This document shows, piece after piece, positions 47,438-56,892 of a stretch of 64,000 nucleotides of DNA; within the stretch, counting starts at the first letter, position 1, and every line of letters starts with the position of its first letter. Location of the stretch: NCBI RefSeq assembly GCF_007713705.1, contig NZ_VMSJ01000001.1, positions 62,001 through 126,000 on the forward strand, written 5' to 3'. This stretch comes from Salinicoccus cyprini (GTDB taxonomy: Bacteria > Bacillota > Bacilli > Staphylococcales > Salinicoccaceae). The notes under the pieces are model-generated. The model was not told the DNA's origin. It saw only the letters and a program-made list of their open reading frames with translations, and did not search any database. Both the position numbers and the translations under genes were made by a program.

Positions 47438-47467
47438 TAAAAATAGACATCAGCTCGGCTGATGTCT
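47438..47467 (-). terminator. Terminator of yjbK-yjbI-yjbH unit
   Basis: AGACATCAGC and GCTGATGTCT, loop of three, with TATTTTTAT following on the minus strand. Confidence 0.8.
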
Positions 47468-47496
47468 CCTGCGTCTCTATTTATATTATAAAAATA

Positions 47497-48288
47497 CTAT
47501 CTTCCCAGTACAGATGTACCGCCTCGTACCTGGTAGTACATGCCATCTTCTGTTTCAAATTCTTCGACCAGCCGCTGCAGGCGCAGCTTTTTCAGTTCGT
47601 TGAGCAGCAGGCCGGTCCGCCATTCGAAGACTGTCTTCAGCTCATGGAAGCTGACCACTTCATAGGACTCGATATAGTCGTGGATACTTGGCAGAGGATG
47701 CTTCTCTATCTCCTTGTCGATGAGCTCATTGATGATATAGGTATAGATATGATAGGGATATACGCCTTCCACCTTGACCCCTTCTGATTCGATGTCTCCG
47801 GAGAAGAAGATCATGGCAGGCAATGCCTCGACATCCATCTCACGGTACACCATGAGATCACGTTTAAGCAGGCTGCGGACCTCTTCCGAGTGGGCATCGA
47901 TCATGAAGGCGTGGACATCCAGACCTGCGAGCCTGGCGCTCTCCTCCATATGCTGTATGGTGCATATGTTCTTTGTCGGCACAATCCGGTTCAGGACATA
48001 GCGTATGAATGCACGTGCCTTATTGCGTCCCTGTATTTCTGCAGCCTTATAGGCAAGCGCGATATTGTCGATATCCGAGGTGGACTGGGCCTGGCATTTA
48101 GTCAGCACCTGCAGAGAAGGCGCCAGTATCTTCTTTATTGTGACGTGACCCCGATACTCGAGCTGCAGCTTGTTGATGATTGGTTCAAGCGCAAGGCAAT
48201 CCGCCGAGAACGGGTCGAAGAAGTAGAAGATTTCAATATGATGGGATGTCGGTTCGAGTACGAGTGACTGTGTTCCAGTTCTGTTCAT
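47497..48288 (-). CDS. yjbH: ClpXP adaptor YjbH
   Basis: Adaptor delivering Spx to ClpXP. The 263 residues have a DsbA/thioredoxin-like fold. The motif DPFSADC near the N-terminus stands where DsbA has its active site, with one Cys kept; a short His- and Cys-containing tract typical of Bacillus homologues is absent. The C-terminal half ends in a winged-helix-like KTVFEWRTGLLLNELKKLRLQRLVEEFE. It follows the truncated haemoglobin gene on the same transcript. Loss of yjbH raises Spx and changes beta-lactam and thiol stress resistance in S. aureus. Confidence 0.9.
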   Translation of the reverse strand: MNRTGTQSLVLEPTSHHIEIFYFFDPFSADCLALEPIINKLQLEYRGHVTIKKILAPSLQVLTKCQAQSTSDIDNIALAYKAAEIQGRNKARAFIRYVLNRIVPTKNICTIQHMEESARLAGLDVHAFMIDAHSEEVRSLLKRDLMVYREMDVEALPAMIFFSGDIESEGVKVEGVYPYHIYTYIINELIDKEIEKHPLPSIHDYIESYEVVSFHELKTVFEWRTGLLLNELKKLRLQRLVEEFETEDGMYYQVRGGTSVLGR

Positions 48289-48301
48289 GTCCTCACCCTG
48301 C

Positions 48302-48670
48302 TTAATCTATTGAATTCACCATATGGTTCGCTGTCAGTGTATACCGTGCCATGATGAATGTTTTCAATTCTTCTTCAAGACCCACTTCATCCATTGCCTT
48401 CGCCATGTTCTCAAGCCATGCATCGCGTGCTTCCGGTGTAATGCGGAAGGGCACATGGCGGGCTTTCAGCATCGGATGTCCATACTGTTCGTTATAGAGA
48501 TTGGGTCCGCCGAGGAACTGGGTCTGGAACAGCTTCTGCTTATATGCTGTCTCAGTCAGATCATCGGGAAAAAGATGGTTGATGCGCGCATCTTCCGACA
48601 CGTGGCCATAGAAGATATCAATCATGCGATGCAACTTTTCCTCTCCGATATCCTTATAGGGTATTGGCAT
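48302..48670 (-). CDS. yjbI: Truncated haemoglobin, group II
   Basis: Small 2-on-2 globin of 122 residues. It starts MPIPYKDIGEEKLHRMIDIFYGHV. FPDDLTETAYKQKLFQTQFLGGPNLYNEQYGHPMLKARH carries the group II pattern, and the His in GHPMLKARH is the likely proximal haem ligand. It probably handles oxygen, NO or peroxide; YjbH is the next gene. CAGGTGAT precedes this ATG; an upstream in-frame ATG would add 16 residues unlike globins. The start overlaps the end of yjbK by 17 bases. Confidence 0.92.
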   Translation of the reverse strand: MPIPYKDIGEEKLHRMIDIFYGHVSEDARINHLFPDDLTETAYKQKLFQTQFLGGPNLYNEQYGHPMLKARHVPFRITPEARDAWLENMAKAMDEVGLEEELKTFIMARYTLTANHMVNSID

Positions 48671-49256
48671 AGTTATCACCTGAGCGGATGCTTTCAAGTT
48701 TATTGTAGAAGCGTTCAACTTTCGTTGTTTCCTTGCGGCGTTCTATGCTGTATTGTTCGAGCAGATCCATGAATCGCGTCTCGCCTTTATCGTACTGGTC
48801 CACTTCATACTCCAGTTCGAAGTCTTCAGTGTCGAGAAAATTATTCTTATCCAGTACGAGCAGCCCCTCCCTATAAGGGACTTCCCGACGTTCTGTCGAC
48901 AGAGCACCATAGATCTTGAGCTGTGTTGTATCTATATTGAAGCGTTCGAGTTCACCCAGAATCAGTTCCGGCACTTCGTCCGTACGGATATTACGGTCGA
49001 AGTTCAGATCATTTTCGACTTCGCCATGATATTCCATGACACCTTTTTCCGTCGGTTCCTTGAGCGTCATGATCTGCTTGCCGCCTGTATCCCTGATTCT
49101 GAGCAGAAGGCGATGGTGTTTTAAATCAAGATCCGGGGTATCTATATAGAAGTTCGTCTGCACGATGGGCTGTGTTTTGGTGAACAGTGCACTGTGCAGA
49201 CGTCCATATTCTTCCCCTGTCAATAAGTTCTTAAATTCTATCTCCAGTTCTTTCAT
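48654..49256 (-). CDS. yjbK: CYTH-domain protein YjbK
   Basis: Triphosphate tunnel metalloenzyme fold, 200 residues. It starts with the CYTH signature ELEIEFKNLL, then LLLRIRDTGGKQIMTLKEP (tunnel lysines and arginines), FELEYEVDQY and KTTKVERFYNK. Members hydrolyse or bind inorganic or nucleoside triphosphates; Bacillus YjbK is commonly linked with relQ and nadK, which lie just beyond on the other strand. ATG ending at 49256 has AAGGAG at good distance. First gene of the minus-strand unit. Confidence 0.88.
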   Translation of the reverse strand: MKELEIEFKNLLTGEEYGRLHSALFTKTQPIVQTNFYIDTPDLDLKHHRLLLRIRDTGGKQIMTLKEPTEKGVMEYHGEVENDLNFDRNIRTDEVPELILGELERFNIDTTQLKIYGALSTERREVPYREGLLVLDKNNFLDTEDFELEYEVDQYDKGETRFMDLLEQYSIERRKETTKVERFYNKLESIRSGDNYANTL

Positions 49257-49375
49257 CAGATCCACTCCTTAATCATTATTATCTATAATTTGAAATGCAG
49301 TGTAAAGTAAACAGTTTATGACGTTATCAAATGGTGGATACTATGGTAAAATAAATGGCGCAAGGAGTGAAAATA

Positions 49376-49720
49376 ATGGATATTTATGTAACAGAGATAA
49401 AATATGAAGACGAAGCATTGAAATGCTATGCAGATGAAGAGACAGAAGGTCTCCAGGCCGCATCACGCATGATCGTCGATTCCGATAACATGGCGTTCAT
49501 CTACCTCCTGGATGATGGTGAGCAGTTCAGAAGGGTGCATTTCGTGAAGGAGACATGGTCCATGCTGCGCACACACCACAGCGCTGAGGTCATACTGAAT
49601 ACGGATGTGATCCTGACTGATTTCTGGGATGAGCTGGACTATCTCGTCGACAACATCTACGGCAACAACAATTATGGGGAAGCATTTGAAATTGCAGTCA
49701 AGGAAGAGTTCACACATTAG
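49376..49720 (+). CDS. UPF0738 family protein (YjbL-like)
   Basis: Acidic cytosolic protein of 114 residues starting MDIYVTEIKYEDEALKCYA. Pattern and position before relQ fit UPF0738, to which B. subtilis YjbL belongs. There is no known function and no membrane or metal motif. ATG 49376 follows AAGGAGTGAAA; an in-frame ATG 21 bases earlier lacks a site. Confidence 0.78.
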   Translation: MDIYVTEIKYEDEALKCYADEETEGLQAASRMIVDSDNMAFIYLLDDGEQFRRVHFVKETWSMLRTHHSAEVILNTDVILTDFWDELDYLVDNIYGNNNYGEAFEIAVKEEFTH

Positions 49721-49746
49721 AACGGATTTAGACTGGAGTGTAAGCG

Positions 49747-50370
49747 ATGGAACAATGGGAGAAGTTTCTTGCACCTTACAAGCAAGCTGTTGAGGAGCTT
49801 AAGGTGAAGCTGAAGGGCATGCGCCAGGATTATCAGCTCAACCGTCAGTCCTCTCCGGTGGAATTCGTAACAGCAAGAGTAAAGCCGGTACAGAGCATCA
49901 TCGAGAAGGCCAGTGCACGCAACATTCCCTACGATCGTCTGCAGGAGGGGATGTATGATATTGCAGGCGTCAGGATCATGTGCCAGTTTGTCGATGATAT
50001 CGAAGTGATCTGTGCACAGATCCGCAACCGTACCGATATGCGGGTGGTTGAAGAGCGGGACTATGTCGCCAATACGAAGGAGAGCGGCTACCGGTCGTAT
50101 CACCTGATTGTGGAATACCCGGTCGAACGGCTCTCCGGAACCGTCAGTATTCTGGCGGAGATACAGATCCGCACATTGGCGATGAATTTCTGGGCAACGA
50201 TTGAACATACACTGAACTATAAGTACAGCGGGGAATACCCGCCGGAAATAAAGAAACGTCTGCAGAATGCAGCAGAAGCGGCATACCTTCTCGATCAGGA
50301 GATGTCGGAGATCCGTGAGGAGATCCAGGATGCCCAGAAGTACTACACGAAAAAGCGCAATATGCGCTAG
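49747..50370 (+). CDS. relQ: Small alarmone synthetase RelQ
   Basis: Synthesises (p)ppGpp from GTP or GDP and ATP, without a hydrolase or TGS domain. The 207 residues contain the synthetase motifs RVKPVQSIIEKA, YDIAGVRIMCQFVDDI, KESGYRSYHLIVEYP and EIQIRTLAMNFWATIEH. In staphylococci RelQ answers cell-wall stress. Followed 35 bases later by nadK; likely one transcript with UPF0738 and nadK. Confidence 0.95.
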   Translation: MEQWEKFLAPYKQAVEELKVKLKGMRQDYQLNRQSSPVEFVTARVKPVQSIIEKASARNIPYDRLQEGMYDIAGVRIMCQFVDDIEVICAQIRNRTDMRVVEERDYVANTKESGYRSYHLIVEYPVERLSGTVSILAEIQIRTLAMNFWATIEHTLNYKYSGEYPPEIKKRLQNAAEAAYLLDQEMSEIREEIQDAQKYYTKKRNMR

Positions 50371-50405
50371 CATGATGGATATGGATTCCAGAGAGGAGTG
50401 GCGGC

Positions 50406-51200
50406 ATGAAATTTTTCATCGTTTCCAAAGGAGACACCAAATCGAATGCCTTGAAGGATAAGATGATGAACTATATGGTGGATATGGGCATGACATCGGA
50501 TCAGACGGCGCCGGACATCGTCATATCGGTCGGCGGCGATGGCACGCTGCTCCAGGCCTTCCACCGCTATCAGCATCTTCTGGATCATACGGCCTTTGTC
50601 GGCGTACATACAGGGCATCTCGGGTTCTATGCAGACTGGCTGCCTCAGGAAGTGGAACGCCTGATCATCGCCATACAGAATGATGAGTTCCAGGTCATCG
50701 AATATCCGCTGCTCGAGACGATCATCCGCTATGAGACGGAAGGCACGGAAACCCGCTACCTGGCGCTTAATGAAGCGACACTTCGGACCGACAACGGTAC
50801 AACCCTTGTCATGGATGTGGATATAAGAAACCAGCATTTCGAACGGTTCAGGGGAGATGGCCTGTGTATTTCCACGCCATCCGGCTCGACCGCCTACAAT
50901 AAGGCACTCGGTGGTGCGCTGATCCATCCATCCATCGAAGCCATACAGATTACGGAGATCGCCTCCATCAACAATAGGGTGTTCCGTACAGTCGGCTCAC
51001 CGCTCGTACTGCCGAAGCATCATACATGCCAGGTACTGCCGGTGAACAGCGAAGTCTATCAGATGACAATCGATCATATAAACCTCGTGCACAAGGGCGT
51101 CAAATCGATCCAGTTCAGAGTCGCAGATGAAAAGATGAGATTTGCCCGCTTCAGACCATTTCCATTCTGGAAAAGAGTGCACGACTCCTTTATTTCCTAG
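50406..51200 (+). CDS. nadK: NAD kinase
   Basis: Makes NADP from NAD and ATP in the cytosol. The 264 residues carry the GGDGT motif at 43-47 with catalytic Asp45, then the NE/D-type [10 protein letters not shown], and [26 protein letters not shown], which binds NAD. AGAGGAG precedes the ATG. A short terminator follows. Confidence 0.96.
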   Translation: MKFFIVSKGDTKSNALKDKMMNYMVDMGMTSDQTAPDIVISVGGDGTLLQAFHRYQHLLDHTAFVGVHTGHLGFYADWLPQEVERLIIAIQNDEFQVIEYPLLETIIRYETEGTETRYLALNEATLRTDNGTTLVMDVDIRNQHFERFRGDGLCISTPSGSTAYNKALGGALIHPSIEAIQITEIASINNRVFRTVGSPLVLPKHHTCQVLPVNSEVYQMTIDHINLVHKGVKSIQFRVADEKMRFARFRPFPFWKRVHDSFIS

Positions 51201-51205
51201 AGTTC

Positions 51206-51230
51206 AAAGCACTGTTGAAGTGCTTTTTTA
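51206..51230 (+). terminator. Terminator of nadK
   Basis: AAGCACT and AGTGCTT with loop GTTGA, then T-rich sequence. Confidence 0.75.
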
Positions 51231-51278
51231 ATTTTTCATATAATATGTAATCCAAGAATATACGTAGGTGGTGGCATC

Positions 51279-52652
51279 ATGGCTGAAATAGAAGAAAAAA
51301 CGGAAATTGAGCTTGAGTACGAATCGCTGCTCGTCCATTTGAGGGAAGCACATATCGATACATTCCGGGACGTATTCTTCGATCTGCACAATTATGAGCA
51401 GAGTGAATTCTATCTTGAACTGGAAGAAGCAGACCGGCAGAGAATGTATCACTATCTCAGTCCGGAGGAAGTGGCCGGGTTCTTTGACAGCCTCGAGCTC
51501 GATCCGGAGGAATATGAGACACTGTTCGATGCCATGGATGCGCGCTATGCAGCGGAGATGCTCGGGGCCATGCAGTACGATAATGCCGTCGATATACTGA
51601 GTGAAGTTTCAAAAGAGAAGCTCACCTCGTTCCTGACCCTGATGGAACGCTCGGACGCGCAGGAGATACGCAAGCTCATGAACTATGAAGAGGACACCGC
51701 CGGTGGTATCATGACCACCGAATTCGTCAGCGTCACCTCGCTGATGACGGTGCGGGAGGCCATGCGCCATCTGAAGCGGATGGCACCGAATTCCGAAACC
51801 ATCTACTACGTCTTTGTTGTGGATACCGATCGCAAGCTTGCAGGCATCCTTTCCTTGAGGGAACTGATCATTGCAGATGATGATGCCTACATCGGGGATA
51901 TCATGGTCGAGCGTGTCGTCTCCGTCCTTGTGTCCGAGGACCAGGAGGAAGTTGCCCGGATCATGCGTGACTACGACTTTCTGGCAATGCCGGTTGTCGA
52001 CTACCAGGACCACCTGCTCGGCATCATCACAGCGGATGACATCATGGACGTCATCGATGAAGAGGCGAGCGAGGACTATTCCAGACTTGCCGGTATGACG
52101 GAGATCGAGCCGACTTCCGATTCTTCATTTTCAACGGCGAAGAAGCGGCTGCCATGGCTCGTCGGACTGACGTTCATGGGCATGATCACAGCAGCGATGC
52201 TGACCACTTTCGAGGATACGCTCGCCCAGGTGGCTGTACTCGCCGCCTTCATCCCGATCATCGGGGGCATGGCCGGCAACAGCGGCACCCAGTCGCTCGC
52301 TGTCGCCGTGCGCGGTATCGCGACAGGAGAAATAAAAGATACGAGCAAGATGAAGCTGGCACTGCGTGAGACGGGATCCGGCATCATTACGGGACTCGTA
52401 TGCGGTCTCATTCTTTTCGGCATCATCAGTCTCTTGTACCAGTCGCCGATTCTTGGTATTATCGTCGGAGTAAGTCTGCTGATTGCCATGACGCTGGCGA
52501 CACTGCTCGGAACACTCGTACCGCTCGTGATGAGCCGTCTGAACATCGACCCGGCAGTAGCCAGCGGACCGTTCATTACAACGGCGAATGACATCATCAG
52601 TCTACTGGTGTATTTCTCACTCGCGAATGCATTCATGTCTTACTTGCTATAA
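51279..52652 (+). CDS. mgtE: Magnesium transporter MgtE
   Basis: Mg2+-gated channel, 457 residues. It has an acidic N-terminal superhelical domain (about 1-125), two CBS domains starting at DTAGGIMTTEFVSV, and five membrane spans from PWLVGLTFMGMITAAML. The conserved pore stretch GGMAGNSGTQSLAVAVRGIATGE is followed by ending spans with FITTANDIISLLVYFSLA. Only 78 bases separate it from nadK, too few for a magnesium riboswitch, and none is seen. The antiporter gene follows after ten bases. Confidence 0.95.
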   Translation: MAEIEEKTEIELEYESLLVHLREAHIDTFRDVFFDLHNYEQSEFYLELEEADRQRMYHYLSPEEVAGFFDSLELDPEEYETLFDAMDARYAAEMLGAMQYDNAVDILSEVSKEKLTSFLTLMERSDAQEIRKLMNYEEDTAGGIMTTEFVSVTSLMTVREAMRHLKRMAPNSETIYYVFVVDTDRKLAGILSLRELIIADDDAYIGDIMVERVVSVLVSEDQEEVARIMRDYDFLAMPVVDYQDHLLGIITADDIMDVIDEEASEDYSRLAGMTEIEPTSDSSFSTAKKRLPWLVGLTFMGMITAAMLTTFEDTLAQVAVLAAFIPIIGGMAGNSGTQSLAVAVRGIATGEIKDTSKMKLALRETGSGIITGLVCGLILFGIISLLYQSPILGIIVGVSLLIAMTLATLLGTLVPLVMSRLNIDPAVASGPFITTANDIISLLVYFSLANAFMSYLL

Positions 52653-52662
52653 GGAGAAAATA

Positions 52663-54522
52663 ATGGAACATGGACCATCTGTAGTATCATTGGCAATTGT
52701 CGTCCTTGCAGCACTGCTGACGCCAATACTGATCAATAGACTAAGAGTAAGCTTTTTGCCAGTGGTGGTTGCAGAGATCATAGTCGGGGTCATCATCGGA
52801 AGATCATTCCTTGATATCGTCGATGCCAGCGACCCTTGGCTGAATATACTGTCCACGCTGGGTTTTATATTTCTGATGTTTCTCAGTGGTCTGGAAATTG
52901 ATTTCGATGCATTTACGCAGAAATCCTCCGGCCAGAAGAAATCGAAAGTGCTGAAACGCCCGCTGCCGAATACTCTGATGCTCACAGTCGGTATATTCCT
53001 GGGCATTCTCGCACTGAGCTTCCTGTTCGCCTTAATGATGCAGAGCTTTGGTGTGTTTGATGACATCTTCCTGCTCGTCATCATCATTTCGACGATATCC
53101 CTCGGTGTCGTTGTGCCGACATTGAAGGAAGCAAACCTGATCACCACCCAGATGGGGCAGATCATTCTGCTGGTTGCCGTCATTGCGGACTTGGCAACGA
53201 TGATCATGCTGGCATTCTATTCCCAGCTCTATGCGGATTCGAGCCAGCCGATCTGGCTGATGGCGATCCTGATCGGATTCGCCATACTGTTCTACTTCCT
53301 CGGACGGGTCATGCACCAGTCCCAGCTCATCAGACAGCTCAATAACGGGACGATGCAGATCGGCATCCGCGGCGTCTTTGCGCTGATCATCATGCTGGTT
53401 GCACTGGCTGAAGGTGTTGGAGCCGAGAACATACTCGGTGCCTTCATTGCAGGCTGTATCGTCAGCCTGCTGAAACCGGACCAGGATACGGTGCACAAGC
53501 TGGACTCATTCGGCTACGGGTTCTTCATCCCCATCTTCTTCATCATGGTGGGCGTCGACCTCGATCTGCCATCGCTGTTCTCGGACAGCCGCGTCTTCAT
53601 CCTGATACCGGTACTGCTTGCCGCGTTCCTCTTGAGCAAGCTTATACCGGTGGCCATACTGCTGCGGTATTTCGACGTGAAGCGGGTCACCGCTGCCGGC
53701 TTCCTGCTGACATCGACGCTGTCGCTCATCATCGCAGCTGCGGTCATTGCGGAGGAGATCGGCATGATCACAAGTGCCGAGAGCGGCATGTTCATACTGA
53801 GTGCCGTCGTCGCGTGCATCATTACGCCGGTCGTCTTCAAGCAGCTCTATCCGAAAGGGGAAAATGAAGAGCGCTCGATCAACGTGACGATCATCGGCAA
53901 CAACCAGCTGACTGTCCCGGTGGCGCATAGCATCGCCGGTGGCCTGTACCATGTGAAACTCGTCTTCCATAAGAACTATACAGATTCGAGGGAAAAGAGT
54001 ACTGAAAACTTGAGCTTCAATGAAATCGCGGAGTACTCGGAGGAATGCCTTGATGGCATCGATGCCTTCGATGCCGATATCGTCGTCCTCGGGGCGAATG
54101 ATTCCGATATCAACTGGCGTGTCGCCCAGATGGCCGAGAAGCACGGTGTCGAGCGGATCATCTACCGTGTCGATGATCCGGCTCAGGAAAATGCGGTCAA
54201 AGAACGCGGATTCGAGCTGTTCTCCACGATGCTCAGTTCAAAAACACTGCTGCGTGGGCTCATCGAGTCTCCGAATATGATGCAGCTCCTGTCGGATGAA
54301 GAGACATCCATCTACGAAATACAGATGAACAACTACCGCTATGACGATATGATGCTCAGAGACTTCCCATTCACCGGAGACATCATCTTCCTGCGTATTC
54401 TGCGTGGCCAGGAATCGCTTGTGCCGCACGGGGATACACAGCTGTTCGTCGACGACCGGATCTTCATGACCGGTTCAAGGGAGTATGTCGAGGAACTGAA
54501 GCGTGAGCTCGAACTCTACTGA
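52663..54522 (+). CDS. CPA2-family cation:proton antiporter with TrkA-type domains
   Basis: Membrane protein of 619 residues. About twelve spans form a KefB/Na+-H+ exchanger core (residues 1-390), with VVVAEIIVGVIIGRSFLDIV and the segment GAENILGAFIAGCIVSLLKPDQDT. This is followed by a cytoplasmic TrkA-N-like region (TIIGNNQLTVPVAHSIAGG, then DIVVLGANDSDINWRVAQMAEKHGV) and a TrkA-C domain (RILRGQESLVPHGDTQLFVDDRIFMTG). Transport of K+ or Na+ against protons is likely; the ion cannot be assigned. AAGGAG precedes ATG 52663. The same pair with mgtE is found in Staphylococcus. Confidence 0.9.
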   Translation: MEHGPSVVSLAIVVLAALLTPILINRLRVSFLPVVVAEIIVGVIIGRSFLDIVDASDPWLNILSTLGFIFLMFLSGLEIDFDAFTQKSSGQKKSKVLKRPLPNTLMLTVGIFLGILALSFLFALMMQSFGVFDDIFLLVIIISTISLGVVVPTLKEANLITTQMGQIILLVAVIADLATMIMLAFYSQLYADSSQPIWLMAILIGFAILFYFLGRVMHQSQLIRQLNNGTMQIGIRGVFALIIMLVALAEGVGAENILGAFIAGCIVSLLKPDQDTVHKLDSFGYGFFIPIFFIMVGVDLDLPSLFSDSRVFILIPVLLAAFLLSKLIPVAILLRYFDVKRVTAAGFLLTSTLSLIIAAAVIAEEIGMITSAESGMFILSAVVACIITPVVFKQLYPKGENEERSINVTIIGNNQLTVPVAHSIAGGLYHVKLVFHKNYTDSREKSTENLSFNEIAEYSEECLDGIDAFDADIVVLGANDSDINWRVAQMAEKHGVERIIYRVDDPAQENAVKERGFELFSTMLSSKTLLRGLIESPNMMQLLSDEETSIYEIQMNNYRYDDMMLRDFPFTGDIIFLRILRGQESLVPHGDTQLFVDDRIFMTGSREYVEELKRELELY

Positions 54523-54528
54523 TCGATG

Positions 54529-54561
54529 GCGTGTGTCCCGTCTGGGGACACACGCTTTTTC
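54529..54561 (+). terminator. Terminator of mgtE-antiporter unit
   Basis: GCGTGTGTCCC and GGGACACACGC, an 11-bp stem, then five T. Confidence 0.88.
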
Positions 54562-54621
54562 AATATATGAATGTCCGGCGGAAATATCTTTTTTGTTGCA
54601 TTTCAATTTGAAAAAATGTAG

Positions 54622-54640
54622 ATTAGGAGTAGGTACTAAT
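54622..54640. promoter_or_regulatory. FapR operator of fabI
   Basis: ATTAGGAGTAGGTACTAAT keeps one FapR half-site perfectly (AGGTACTAA) and part of the other. It overlaps the likely -10 TAGATT (54619-54624; -35 TTGCAT at 54597-54602). Together with the fabH site it gives two FapR sites in the window. Confidence 0.85.
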
Positions 54641-54703
54641 AACAAATTATAATTGTCAGTGCACATTGGGGCACGCAATGAGTTGAAAAGGGAGTATATA
54701 CTT

Positions 54704-55471
54704 ATGAATCTCGAAGGTAAAACTTTTGTCATCATGGGTGTTGCCAACAAGCGCAGTATCGCTTGGGGCGCAGCACGCGCACTCGATCAGCTGGGTGCAA
54801 AACTGGTGTTTACGATTCTGAACGAGCGTTTCAGACGTGAGCTGGATAAACTCCTCGGAGAACTTGAGGGCAACCACGATATCATCGTCGAATGCGATGT
54901 GACGAATGATGCGCAGGTTGAAGCTTCATTCAAGGAAATCGGTGAAAAGACAGGCGGCATCGATGGCGTGCTGCATGCAATTGCATTCGCCGGCAAGGAT
55001 GAACTACAGGGTGGCTATAGCGAAACAACGAGAGAAGGCTTCAAGAATGCCCTCGATATCAGTGCATACTCACTGGCGGTTGTTTCAAGGCATGCCAAGA
55101 CGATCATGAATGAAGGCGGCAGCATCGTGACAATGACCTACCTCGGCGGCGAGCGCGCAATGCCGAACTACAACGTCATGGGTGTCGCGAAAGCAGCACT
55201 TGAATCCAGCGTACGCTATCTGGCACTGGACCTCGGCGCGTCCGGCATCCGTGTCAACGCAGTATCTGCCGGTCCGATCCGTACACTCAGCTCTTCAGCA
55301 GTCGGCGATTTCAAGTCGATCCTGAAGGAAATCGAAGAGCGTGCGCCATTAAAGCGCAACGTCGACCAGCTTGAAGTGGGCAACACGGTTGCCTTCCTGC
55401 TGAGCGGCTTCTCAAGCGGCATCACAGGTGAAGTGCTCCACGTCGATTCCGGCTACCACATCATGGCCTAG
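54704..55471 (+). CDS. fabI: Enoyl-ACP reductase FabI
   Basis: Last step of each fatty-acid elongation cycle; target of triclosan. The 255 residues start MNLEGKTFVIMGVANKRSIAWG. The catalytic pair is in YNVMGVAKAALES, preceded by TMTYLGGERAMPN, and the substrate loop follows VNAVSAGPIRTLSSSAVGDF. ATG 54704 follows AAAAGGGAGT; an in-frame start 51 bases upstream is rejected. Single gene, FapR-controlled. Confidence 0.97.
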   Translation: MNLEGKTFVIMGVANKRSIAWGAARALDQLGAKLVFTILNERFRRELDKLLGELEGNHDIIVECDVTNDAQVEASFKEIGEKTGGIDGVLHAIAFAGKDELQGGYSETTREGFKNALDISAYSLAVVSRHAKTIMNEGGSIVTMTYLGGERAMPNYNVMGVAKAALESSVRYLALDLGASGIRVNAVSAGPIRTLSSSAVGDFKSILKEIEERAPLKRNVDQLEVGNTVAFLLSGFSSGITGEVLHVDSGYHIMA

Positions 55472-55479
55472 ATATCAGA

Positions 55480-55513
55480 ATGCAAAGTCCGAATGCGGGC
55501 TTTGCATTTTTTT
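55480..55513 (+). terminator. Terminator of fabI
   Basis: ATGCAAAGTCC and GGGCTTTGCAT around GAATGC, then seven T. Confidence 0.88.
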
Positions 55514-55533
55514 GTCTGAAAATGGACATGAAA

Positions 55534-55567
55534 GAACCCGTACACGTCTGCTTGACGGTACAGGTTC
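55534..55567 (-). terminator. Probable terminator of yjcG
   Basis: GAACC(C)GTAC pairs with GTAC(A)GGTTC, and TTTC follows on the minus strand, 16 bases after the yjcG stop. Confidence 0.6.
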
Positions 55568-55582
55568 ATATATGGATATGGT

Positions 55583-56095
55583 CTAGCCTTCGCCGAGCCG
55601 GTATGTTTCGTAGACTTGCCACACACCGTTCTCCAGCTGATAGAGCAGGCTGATCTTATCCAGCGTCTCCTTGTGCTGGATGCCGATCATGCTCAAGTGC
55701 CCGAAAATATCTTCGTATTCCTGGGTCGTCTGTCCCTGGGCGATGGTCAGGTGCGGCACGAACGGGTGTTTATTCTCACCGTAGAAGTCACCTTTGTTCA
55801 ATGCATCATGGAGTGACTCGAGTGACTCATTCTTTTCCACTTTGAAATAGATGACGAGAGAGTTCGGTGAGAAGCTGGAGACTTTCTTGATTTCGATCTC
55901 GGTCGGCTGCTGCTGTTTCGCAACTTCGCTCAAGTATTTTGCAATCTCTTCCTTCTCCGACTCGTCTGCTTCAAAACCCTCTTTGATCGTAATATGTGGG
56001 GGAATGAGAGCATAATGTGTATCGTATCTTTTTCTGTATTGATTTACTTTGTCTTGCAGTTCTTTGGACGGAAACATTGCTACTCCGAACTTCAT
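55583..56095 (-). CDS. yjcG: 2H phosphoesterase YjcG (2'-5' RNA ligase-like)
   Basis: Cytosolic protein of 170 residues with two HxT motifs in the LigT/2H fold: PPHITIKEG near residue 33 and VPHLTIAQG near residue 112. These histidines are the catalytic pair for cyclic phosphodiester bonds in RNA or nucleotides. Order yjcH-yjcG is the same as in Bacillus and Staphylococcus. The physiological substrate is unknown. Confidence 0.9.
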   Translation of the reverse strand: MKFGVAMFPSKELQDKVNQYRKRYDTHYALIPPHITIKEGFEADESEKEEIAKYLSEVAKQQQPTEIEIKKVSSFSPNSLVIYFKVEKNESLESLHDALNKGDFYGENKHPFVPHLTIAQGQTTQEYEDIFGHLSMIGIQHKETLDKISLLYQLENGVWQVYETYRLGEG

Positions 56096-56159
56096 CGTGA
56101 TTCCTCCCTATCGATTATATTCTCAATTATAGCAAATTTCTTACTAGTTAGCATAGTAG

Positions 56160-56885
56160 TCACCCGAGAAAATGTTTCAGTGCAGGTTCGAGCTCAGGTT
56201 TCCATGACTTCCATACGTGTCCGCCTTCAAGCTCGCGGTACGTATATTCGAGCGGTTCAGATGATAGATAGTCGTTCAGTTTGCGGTTTGGTGTCAGGAA
56301 ATCGGCCTGTTCCTTGGAGATGGTGATGAAATCATCCTCTTCAAGCCCGATTGTGTGATAGAGGTCGAGGTGCATCAGTGACATCTGCGACTGGAAGCGC
56401 CCGATGAACGCATCATCGACGAATGGGCTGAAAGCCAGCGCCTGTGAGAATGTCGCCGGATAGGTGGCTGCGACTGAAAAGGCGAAGCTGCCAGCCAGCG
56501 AATCTCCCATCAGTGTACGTGATGTGCCGACTTTGAGCGTCGGGAATGTGGCATCAATCCAGCTGATCAGCTCCCTCGCCACAAAGGTCACGAAATCATC
56601 ATGGCGGTCCCCATTCGGGCTGAAGTAGTCATTGCGCCATTCTACACTTGGATAGGGTACGCCGACGATGATGGCACGTTCGATCTCTTCATTTTTCCTA
56701 AGCTTCTCATACGCCCTTTCTATCTGGCCATATCTGAAGAAATCCTGCGAGTCGAACGTAATGATCACCTCGTGCTTGTATAGGTCTGAAAAGTTCTTCG
56801 GCAGATAATACTGGATTTCATAAGTCTCTCCGAGTGTTTCCGATTCGAAATCGATAGTGTGGATCTTTCCTGGTTCCATTTCCAT
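56160..56885 (-). CDS. yjcH: Alpha/beta hydrolase, esterase family (YjcH-like)
   Basis: The 241 residues follow the esterase D/enterochelin-esterase pattern: YYLPKNFSDLYKHEVIITFDSQDFF, then the nucleophile elbow GDSLAGSFAF with Ser, and the final His in LEGGHVWKSWKPEL. It is likely a soluble carboxyl or carbohydrate esterase; the substrate is unknown. AAGGGGG before the ATG is also the 3' arm of the upstream hairpin. Confidence 0.85.
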   Translation of the reverse strand: MEMEPGKIHTIDFESETLGETYEIQYYLPKNFSDLYKHEVIITFDSQDFFRYGQIERAYEKLRKNEEIERAIIVGVPYPSVEWRNDYFSPNGDRHDDFVTFVARELISWIDATFPTLKVGTSRTLMGDSLAGSFAFSVAATYPATFSQALAFSPFVDDAFIGRFQSQMSLMHLDLYHTIGLEEDDFITISKEQADFLTPNRKLNDYLSSEPLEYTYRELEGGHVWKSWKPELEPALKHFLG

Positions 56886-56892
56886 AAAATAA

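Noticed and set aside
51201-51278. Magnesium (M-box) riboswitch before mgtE
   Set aside because: Only 78 bases lie between nadK and mgtE, and they hold the nadK terminator; too short for the riboswitch.
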